The position numbers and the translations under genes are program-made. Positions 58,147 through 64,000 of a stretch of 64,000 nucleotides of DNA are shown here, one piece after another (the first letter of the stretch is position 1; the number at the start of each line of letters is the position of its first letter). The stretch covers positions 62,001 to 126,000 of the forward strand of contig NZ_JABWGO010000006.1 of NCBI RefSeq assembly GCF_013363995.1. Reading direction: 5' to 3'. Below the pieces are notes generated by a model, which was given only the letters and a program-made list of their open reading frames with translations, did not search any database and was not told where the DNA came from. Source of the stretch: Nonomuraea rhodomycinica. Its GTDB lineage: Bacteria; Actinomycetota; Actinomycetes; Streptosporangiales; Streptosporangiaceae.

Positions 58147-59319
58147 ATGACCATGACCGATGACCAGGCGACGGCGGCCCCTCCGGATCGCCAGGTGCTC
58201 GCGGCCGAGGAGCGGTACGCGACCGAGCTGGCCTTCCTGGCCGCCCACGACGACGGGCCGCGCCCGCCCGGGTGGCTGCTGACCCCGCGGGCGGTGGTGA
58301 CGTTCATCTGCGGCAGCGGCGGCGAGACGCTCGAGCTGCCCAAGGAGCGGCAGAGCGACGGCGTCCCGAAGCGCCTGAAGCTGGAAGCCAAGTTCGTGGG
58401 CGAACGCTCGCTCGTCGAGCGATGCGTGGTGACGCTCGCCGGCGAGCGCGGCCTGCTGCTCGTGGGCGAGCCCGGCACCGCCAAGTCGATGCTGTCGGAG
58501 CTGCTGGCCGCCGCCGTGTGCGGCACCAGCGACCTCACCGTCCAGGGCACGGCCGGCACGACCGAGGACGCCTTCCGCTACGGCTGGAACTACGCCCTGC
58601 TGCTGGCCCAGGGCCCGTCCCGGAGCGCGCTGGTGGACTCGCCGGTGCTCACCGCCATGCGCACGGGACGGGTGGCCCGGGTGGAGGAGATCACCCGCTG
58701 CCTGCCCGAGGTGCAGGACGCCCTGGTGTCGATCCTGTCCGACCGGCGGGTGAGCGTACCCGAGCTGGCCGGGACCGCGGACGCGCAGGTCGCCGCGGCG
58801 CCCGGGTTCACCGTGATCGCCACCGCCAACCTGCGCGACCGCGGCGTGTCCGAGATGTCGGCGGCCCTGAAGCGGCGGTTCAGCTTCGAGACCGTGGGGC
58901 CCATCGCGGACGCCACGGCGGAGACCGCGCTGGTCCGCCGCCAGGCGACCGCGGTGGTGCAGCGGGCCGGGGCGGCGTTCGGGGTGGACGACGCCGTGCT
59001 GGAGGCGCTGGTGACGGTCTTCCGCGACCTGCGTACCGGGCGGTCCGCCGAGGGGTGGGACGTGGAGCGGCCCGGAACCGTCATGTCCACCGCTGAGGCG
59101 GTGCAGGTCGCCGCCTCGCTGGGGGTGGCGACGGCGTACCTGCCGGCGGGTGACGTGCTCGACCTGGTGCCCGGCCACCTGCTCGGCGTGGTCCGCAAGG
59201 ACGATCCCGCCGACCACGGGCGGCTGCTCGGCTACTGGGACGGGCCGGTACGGCGGCGGGCGGAGGACGGTTCGGCGATGTGGCGGCGGCTGTGGGACCT
59301 GCGGGAGAACCTCCGGTGA
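58147..59319 (+). CDS. MoxR-type AAA+ ATPase (YehL-like)
   Basis: This 390-residue ATPase has Walker A at 107-114 (GEPGTAKS). The Walker B position reads RVARVEEIT (176-182), so the usual DE pair is EE. Sensor 1 is FTVIATANLRDRG and the arginine-finger region is MSAALKRRFSFETVGP. DALVSILSDRRVSVPEL is the MoxR helix-2 insert region. GTGAGGAC precedes the ATG at 58147; an ATG at 58153 is possible. Such ATPases act with a VWA protein as a chaperone or remodeller; here the VWA gene follows, overlapping by 4 bp. Confidence 0.9.
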   Translation: MTMTDDQATAAPPDRQVLAAEERYATELAFLAAHDDGPRPPGWLLTPRAVVTFICGSGGETLELPKERQSDGVPKRLKLEAKFVGERSLVERCVVTLAGERGLLLVGEPGTAKSMLSELLAAAVCGTSDLTVQGTAGTTEDAFRYGWNYALLLAQGPSRSALVDSPVLTAMRTGRVARVEEITRCLPEVQDALVSILSDRRVSVPELAGTADAQVAAAPGFTVIATANLRDRGVSEMSAALKRRFSFETVGPIADATAETALVRRQATAVVQRAGAAFGVDDAVLEALVTVFRDLRTGRSAEGWDVERPGTVMSTAEAVQVAASLGVATAYLPAGDVLDLVPGHLLGVVRKDDPADHGRLLGYWDGPVRRRAEDGSAMWRRLWDLRENLR

Positions 59320-62300
59320 CCCCTGACCCCAGGGAGGCGCTCGCCGCGCTGGCCGGCTGCGCCCGGCCGTACCTGATCGGAGTACGGCACCACAGCCCGG
59401 CGCTGTCCGTGGTCCTGCCCGAGCTGCTGGAGGCGGCCGACGCGGAGGTGGTGTGCGTCGAGCTGCCCGCGGACTTCCAGCCGTGGCTGGAACACCTGGC
59501 CGCCCCCGAGACCGTCGCGCCGGTCGCGCTGGCGGGGACGGGGGCGGACGGCCGGCTCGGGTTCTACCCGTTCGCCGACTTCTCGCCGGAGCTGGTGGCC
59601 GTCCGGTGGGCCTGGAAGCGTGGGGCGGAGGTGGTGTGCTGCGACCTGCCGCTGTCGGACGGGGACTGGCACGCGCCCGGCCTTTCCGAACCGGGCCCTG
59701 GGGCGGCGGTGCCGAGGCGGCGGTCCTTCGCCGACGCGCTGGCCGCGTCCGGCACCGGTCGCGAGGGCGACGACATGTGGGACCGGGCCGTGGAGGTCCT
59801 CGCCCCCGAGAGCGAGCCCGAGGCCGTGCGCCGGGCCGCGCTCGGCGTCGGCTGGGCCCTGCGCAGGGACGCGGAGGAGTCGGGCGGCGTACCGGCCAGG
59901 GACCTGGCACGTGAGGCCCGCATGCGGCGCGTCATCACCGAGGCCGCGACCGGCGGCCGGCGCGTCGCCGCGGTGATCGGCGCCTTCCACGCCCCCGCCC
60001 TCCTGGAGCCGGCGACGCCGTCGGCCACCGGAGAGCGGCCCGATCCTCGGCCGGAGACGGTCGTCTCGCTCGTCCCGTACGCGTTCGACCTGCTCGACTC
60101 CCGCTCCGGCTACCCCGCCGGCATCCGGGACCCCCGCTGGCAGCAGGCGGTGTTCGAGGCCGGCGGCGATCCCGACCGGATCACCGACGCCGCCGCCCGC
60201 GCCATCACCGACCTGTGCCGGGAGCTGCGCCAGGCGGGCCACACCGCCGGCACGGGAGAGGCCGCCGAGACCCTGCGCATGGCCTGCGACCTGGCCCGGC
60301 TGCGCGACCTGCCCGCCCCCGGCCGCGGCGAGCTGCTGGAAGCGGTGACGACCGTCCTGGGCCAGGGCGAACCCCTCGGCCGCGGCCGGGCACTGGCCCG
60401 CGCCCTCGACACCGTCCTCGTCGGCACGCTACGCGGCCGGACCTCGCCCGGCACGCCACGCTCGGGCCTCGGTCCCGCCGTGGAGGCCGAGCTGAAGGCG
60501 CTGCGGCTGCCCGGCCCGGACGATCCGGAACGCCGGGAGATACGGCTCGACCCGCTCCGGTCCGGCCTCGACGCGCGCCGCGAGATCCTGCTGCGCCGCC
60601 TGCTCACCTGCGGCGTCCCCTACGGCGAGCCGATCGAGGTGACCGGCACGGGCGACGCCTCCGCGCTCACCACCAGGTGGCGGCTGGCCTGGTCCCCGGC
60701 GGTCCCGGCCCTGCTCGACCTGGCGGGCGTACGCGGCGTGACCCTCGCGCAGGCCGCCGCGGGCACGTTGCGGGAGACGTACCGGCGAGAGTCCGCGGAC
60801 GGCGGGCCCACGTGCCGGCTGGTCCTCGACGGCCTGCGCGCGGCGGCGCAGTGCGACCTGCCCGAGCTCGTCGCCGACCGCCTCGCCGAAGCCGCCGTCG
60901 TGCTGCCCGCCACCGCCACCCCGGCCGAGCTGCTGGACGCCCTCGACCTGCTCGAAGCCCTCCGCCGCGCACACCTCCCCGGCACCACGCCGCAGGCCCG
61001 CCGGCAGGCTGTCGAGCTGGCCGGCACCCTGCTGGAGGCGGCGATCCGGGCGCTTCCGGGCCTGGCGGGCAGCGACCGGCCCGAGGACGCCGCGGCCCTG
61101 GTCGCGCTGGCCGTCCGGAGCGGCGATGACCGCCTCGGACTGCGGATGGACGGCATGCTGGACGAGCTGGCCCGTACGGCGTCGCCGCTCATGCAGGGCG
61201 CGGCGCTGGCGGCCCGCGTCCTGCTGGACCTCGACGGGGCGGACGCGCTGGGAGCCCGGGCGGCGGGCTGGATCGACGCCGCCACCGGCCCGGACGGCCG
61301 CCGCCGCCTCGGCCGCCTGCTGGCCGGCGTGCTGACCGCCGCCGGACCGCTGCTCGAATCGGCTCCCGCGGTGCTCCATCCCCTCATGGACCGCATCGAC
61401 GACCTGGCCGACAACGAGTTCCTGGACCGGTTGCCGGCGTTGCGCGGCGGATTCGACACGCTGACGCCGGCGGCGCGCACGCGACTGCTCGGCACGGTGT
61501 CCGAACGGCTCGGCGACCGGCCCGACCTGTCGCTGGAGGCGTCACCCGAACTGCTCGGCCTGTGGACCGCGGCCGACGCGGCGGCCCTGGCCGTCCTGCA
61601 CTCACTGGGGTTGCCCGTGCAGGCGGAGGAGCCCACGCCGCCCAGCGAGAAAGAGGAGCGGAAACCCCGACCCGAGGTGTCAGCCATGCTGGCGCCGGTC
61701 GATCGGTGGCGGCTGCTGCTCGGCCGCGAGTCGCGGAAACTGCCGTCCCAGGCCCGTGCCTACGCGCGCGCCCTCGACGAACTGTACGGAGCCGGACGCG
61801 GCGAGGGCTCGGACGACTTCGACCCCGCGAACGGCGGCGACACCGGCGGCCAGGGGCAGTCGTTCCCGACGGCCCGGGAGTGGGCCGAGGAGCTGGAGGC
61901 GCTGTTCGGGGCCGACGTCCGCGAGGAGGTGCTGGCCGGCGCGGCCGACGCCGGACGTGTCGACGTGCTGGCGGAGCTGGACCCGGCTTCCGTCCGGCCG
62001 TCCGTCGAACTGCTGACGTCCGTGCTGTCCCTGGCGGGGGGCATGCCCGAGCAGCAGCTCGCCAAGTTGCGCCCGCTCGTGCGGCGCCTGGTCGCCGAGC
62101 TCACCCGCGAGCTGGCCACCAAGCTGCGCCCGGCGATGACCGGGCTGGCCAACCCACGCCCCACCCGCCGCCCCGGCGGCCCCCTGGACCTGCCGCGTAC
62201 CCTGCGCGCGAACCTCCAGCACAGCCGCCGCCTGGACGACGGGCGGCTGGTGGTGGTGCCGGAACGACCGGTGTTCAGCACGCGGGCGCGTCAGGAGGCC

Positions 62301-62807
62301 GACTGGCGGCTGATCCTCGTGGTGGACGTGTCCGGATCGATGGAGGCGTCGGTGGTCTGGTCGGCACTGACCGCCGCCGTCCTGGCGGGGGTGCCGACGC
62401 TGTCGACCCACTTCCTGACGTTCTCCACGCAGGTGATCGACCTGACCGACCAGGTGACCGACCCGCTCTCGCTGCTGCTCGAAGTGCGGGTGGGCGGCGG
62501 CACGCACATCGCGGCGGGCCTCGCCCGGGCGCGCTCGCTGGTGACCGTGCCCAGCCGGACGCTCGTCGTGGTCGTGAGCGACTTCGAGGAGGGCGGTCCG
62601 ATCGGCGGGCTGCTCGCGGAGGTGCGCGCCCTGGCGGGTTCCGGCGTACACCTGCTGGGTTGCGCCGCCCTGGACGACGGCGGGGCGCCGCGTTACTCGC
62701 TGCCCGTCGCCCAGCAGCTCGTCGCGGCCGGGATGCAGGTCGCCGCGCTCAGCCCGCTCGCCCTCGCCCGCTGGGTGGGCGACCGCCTTCGTGGAGAGAA
62801 CCGGTGA
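59316..62807 (+). CDS. Fusion of DUF5682 (YehM-like) with VWA domain (YehP-like)
   Basis: This 1163-residue protein opens with YLIGVRHHSPALSVVLPELL and VCVELPADF, diagnostic of DUF5682, and ends with a VWA domain. The metal-dependent adhesion site is complete: DVSGS at D1004-S1008, Thr in VGGGTHIAAGL and Asp in VVVVSDFEEGG. In E. coli these are separate genes, yehM and yehP. The GTG at 59316 overlaps the ATPase stop. Its stop overlaps the SWIM gene (GTGA at 62804). It should be the adaptor that couples the MoxR ATPase to its substrate. Confidence 0.88.
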   Translation: MTPDPREALAALAGCARPYLIGVRHHSPALSVVLPELLEAADAEVVCVELPADFQPWLEHLAAPETVAPVALAGTGADGRLGFYPFADFSPELVAVRWAWKRGAEVVCCDLPLSDGDWHAPGLSEPGPGAAVPRRRSFADALAASGTGREGDDMWDRAVEVLAPESEPEAVRRAALGVGWALRRDAEESGGVPARDLAREARMRRVITEAATGGRRVAAVIGAFHAPALLEPATPSATGERPDPRPETVVSLVPYAFDLLDSRSGYPAGIRDPRWQQAVFEAGGDPDRITDAAARAITDLCRELRQAGHTAGTGEAAETLRMACDLARLRDLPAPGRGELLEAVTTVLGQGEPLGRGRALARALDTVLVGTLRGRTSPGTPRSGLGPAVEAELKALRLPGPDDPERREIRLDPLRSGLDARREILLRRLLTCGVPYGEPIEVTGTGDASALTTRWRLAWSPAVPALLDLAGVRGVTLAQAAAGTLRETYRRESADGGPTCRLVLDGLRAAAQCDLPELVADRLAEAAVVLPATATPAELLDALDLLEALRRAHLPGTTPQARRQAVELAGTLLEAAIRALPGLAGSDRPEDAAALVALAVRSGDDRLGLRMDGMLDELARTASPLMQGAALAARVLLDLDGADALGARAAGWIDAATGPDGRRRLGRLLAGVLTAAGPLLESAPAVLHPLMDRIDDLADNEFLDRLPALRGGFDTLTPAARTRLLGTVSERLGDRPDLSLEASPELLGLWTAADAAALAVLHSLGLPVQAEEPTPPSEKEERKPRPEVSAMLAPVDRWRLLLGRESRKLPSQARAYARALDELYGAGRGEGSDDFDPANGGDTGGQGQSFPTAREWAEELEALFGADVREEVLAGAADAGRVDVLAELDPASVRPSVELLTSVLSLAGGMPEQQLAKLRPLVRRLVAELTRELATKLRPAMTGLANPRPTRRPGGPLDLPRTLRANLQHSRRLDDGRLVVVPERPVFSTRARQEADWRLILVVDVSGSMEASVVWSALTAAVLAGVPTLSTHFLTFSTQVIDLTDQVTDPLSLLLEVRVGGGTHIAAGLARARSLVTVPSRTLVVVVSDFEEGGPIGGLLAEVRALAGSGVHLLGCAALDDGGAPRYSLPVAQQLVAAGMQVAALSPLALARWVGDRLRGENR

Positions 62808-64000
62808 ACATGTCGCCCTCTTTGCCGCCGTCTTTGCCGCCGTCTTTGCCACCGGTGGCGCCGCACGTGGTGGCGGCGGCCGTGGAAGGACTCACCTCCC
62901 GGCTGCGGAAGAAGCTGGACGCGGCCGTCGCGCAGTACGCGGCCCTGCCGGTCGCGGTGGTGGACGGGGAGGGGGTGCGGATCACGTGCGGCGAGGACGC
63001 GGTGGTCACGCTCTCGCCCGGTGCTTCGGGCGTGGTCGCGGAGGAGGGCCAGGCACGGTGCGGTTGCCTGCTCGCGCCGAGATGCCTGCACCGGGCGGCG
63101 GTGCTGAGCGCGTGCCCGCTGGCGGACCCGACGCCCGTGGAGCCGGCCGCTCACGACGCTGAACCGCCGTCCACAGCGGAACCGCAACCCGCACTGGAAC
63201 CGCCCTCCGCCCCGGAATGTGGGTCCATCCCGGAACGCCCCTCCACCCCGGAACATCCGTCCACAGCGTCACCTCCGGAGCGACCGGTGGCGGCGCCCGC
63301 TGGAGGACCCTCCTCCACGTTGACGGCGGCACAGGTGACGGCCGCGGCGGGACTGTGGGCCGCCGGGACGGCCGTGCTGGCGGCCGGGGTGTCGGCAGCG
63401 GGCGCCGTGCCACAGGCCGAGCTGCTCCGCGCCGCCCACACCGCCCGCCTCGCCGGCCTGCCCAGGGCCGAGGCCGCCGCCCTCCGCGTCGTACGAGGGC
63501 TGAGGTCGGCCCGCGAACAGCGCGTCGGCCACCGCCTCTCGGACCTCGTGTCCGCCCTTCGCGAGCTGCTCCTCATCTCCGGCCGCCTGGCCGCGGGCGA
63601 CCCCGACCCGGCGCTGACCGGCACCGTCCGGCGCGCGTACGAGCAGGGCGGCAGCCTCCGCGTGCACGGCGTCTTCAGGGAGCCGGTGATCAGCGCGACG
63701 GGCTACGGCGGCGTGGTCACCCACGTCGTCGCGCAGGACGGCCGGTGGTTCTCGGTCGCCGACGTCAAGCCGGGCGGCGCGGCCCGCGCCCGCGGCGCGG
63801 CCACCGCGAGCGTCGCGATCGGCTCGGCCACGCTGAACCACGCGCAGCTCGCCAGGTCGGGCCTGCTGATCGTCGCGGCCACGATCTCCCCGGACGGCCG
63901 GCTCGGGGCGGGAAGAGGCGTCCGCGCCACGCCGGTCGCCGGCATGCCGTGGTCCGAGGGACCCGTGGGCGCCCTGCTCGCCCGCCCGCTGGCCGAGCAG
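62804..64000 (+). CDS. SWIM zinc-finger protein (YehQ-like), 3' end beyond window
   Basis: The frame starts at GTG 62804 over the previous stop and is open for 399 codons to the window edge, so it is incomplete. The N-terminus has three copies of SLPP (12-bp unit), then helices and the SWIM motif CGCLLAPRCLH, with C86, C88, C94 and H96 in the CxCxnCxH pattern. An acidic, Pro-rich linker is rich in EPPS/PERPST (about 110-165). The rest is helical and beta-rich (RVHGVFREPVISATGYGGVV). SWIM fingers bind DNA or proteins. It is the last visible gene of the MoxR/VWA operon. Confidence 0.82.
   Translation, partial: MNMSPSLPPSLPPSLPPVAPHVVAAAVEGLTSRLRKKLDAAVAQYAALPVAVVDGEGVRITCGEDAVVTLSPGASGVVAEEGQARCGCLLAPRCLHRAAVLSACPLADPTPVEPAAHDAEPPSTAEPQPALEPPSAPECGSIPERPSTPEHPSTASPPERPVAAPAGGPSSTLTAAQVTAAAGLWAAGTAVLAAGVSAAGAVPQAELLRAAHTARLAGLPRAEAAALRVVRGLRSAREQRVGHRLSDLVSALRELLLISGRLAAGDPDPALTGTVRRAYEQGGSLRVHGVFREPVISATGYGGVVTHVVAQDGRWFSVADVKPGGAARARGAATASVAIGSATLNHAQLARSGLLIVAATISPDGRLGAGRGVRATPVAGMPWSEGPVGALLARPLAEQ

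Overview
This is a GC-rich window (well above 70% G+C by eye) with many GTG and TTG starts, 4-bp GTGA/ATGA gene overlaps and families typical of filamentous actinomycetes: AfsR-type regulators, ECF sigma factors paired with one-TM partners, NarL-type two-component pairs and a MoxR/VWA operon. I read it as chromosome of a Streptosporangiales-like actinomycete. The genus is inference. I see no rRNA, tRNA, CRISPR array, transposase or integrase.

Layout. 0-5.2 kb: end of a ROK regulator, then a sugar ABC importer (lipoprotein plus two permeases) and a Gfo/Idh/MocA oxidoreductase. 5.3-6.5 kb: an ECF sigma gene coupled to a one-TM protein; a closely similar module lies at 34.8-36.2 kb. 6.5-10 kb: a secreted protein, an SPFH/NfeD pair and an L,D-transpeptidase. 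10-13.9 kb: homogentisate branch of tyrosine breakdown (hmgA, an uncharacterised gene, fumarylacetoacetase) beside an IclR regulator with inverted repeats between them. 14-18 kb: membrane protein, MFS exporter, unknown secreted protein, NTF2-like protein, EF-hand protein. 18.1-25.1 kb: trehalose-synthase-like GH13 enzyme, cydAB with a short CydB, a two-component system and a fatty-acid desaturase. 25.3-33.2 kb: two FAD monooxygenases, an AfsR-like regulator, two TetR regulators each with a palindromic operator, and a FabH-like enzyme. 33-41.9 kb: polytopic glycosyltransferase, sigma module, GNAT, small proteins, a second two-component system, ferritin and an alpha/beta hydrolase.

42-44.4 kb holds the most unusual locus. 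A 536-bp non-coding stretch with several hairpins leads to a strong ribosome-binding site and a 51-residue ORF made almost only of Gly, Trp, Arg and Cys. The ORF ends in three Trp codons and a stop, 8 nt before a perfect 13-bp hairpin, and an ABC exporter gene follows. It is either a new class of exported Trp/Gly/Cys peptide or a Trp-codon leader that attenuates the exporter.

44.5-52.2 kb: PPK2, two small membrane proteins, a HAD phosphatase whose 3' end is repeated in tandem, a Tat-exported family 8 polysaccharide lyase and two exported proteins. 52.3 kb to the end: a translationally coupled operon (DUF4132-like protein, 1642-residue protein, MoxR-type AAA ATPase, a DUF5682-VWA fusion, a SWIM zinc-finger protein cut by the window edge). 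It matches the enterobacterial yehI/yehL-yehM-yehP-yehQ set, with yehM and yehP fused.

Several short tandem repeats (26 bp at 34.6 kb, 17 bp at 36.9 kb, 29 bp at 47.2 kb, a repeated start region at 38.4 kb, 36 bp inside the AfsR gene) show frequent local duplication.
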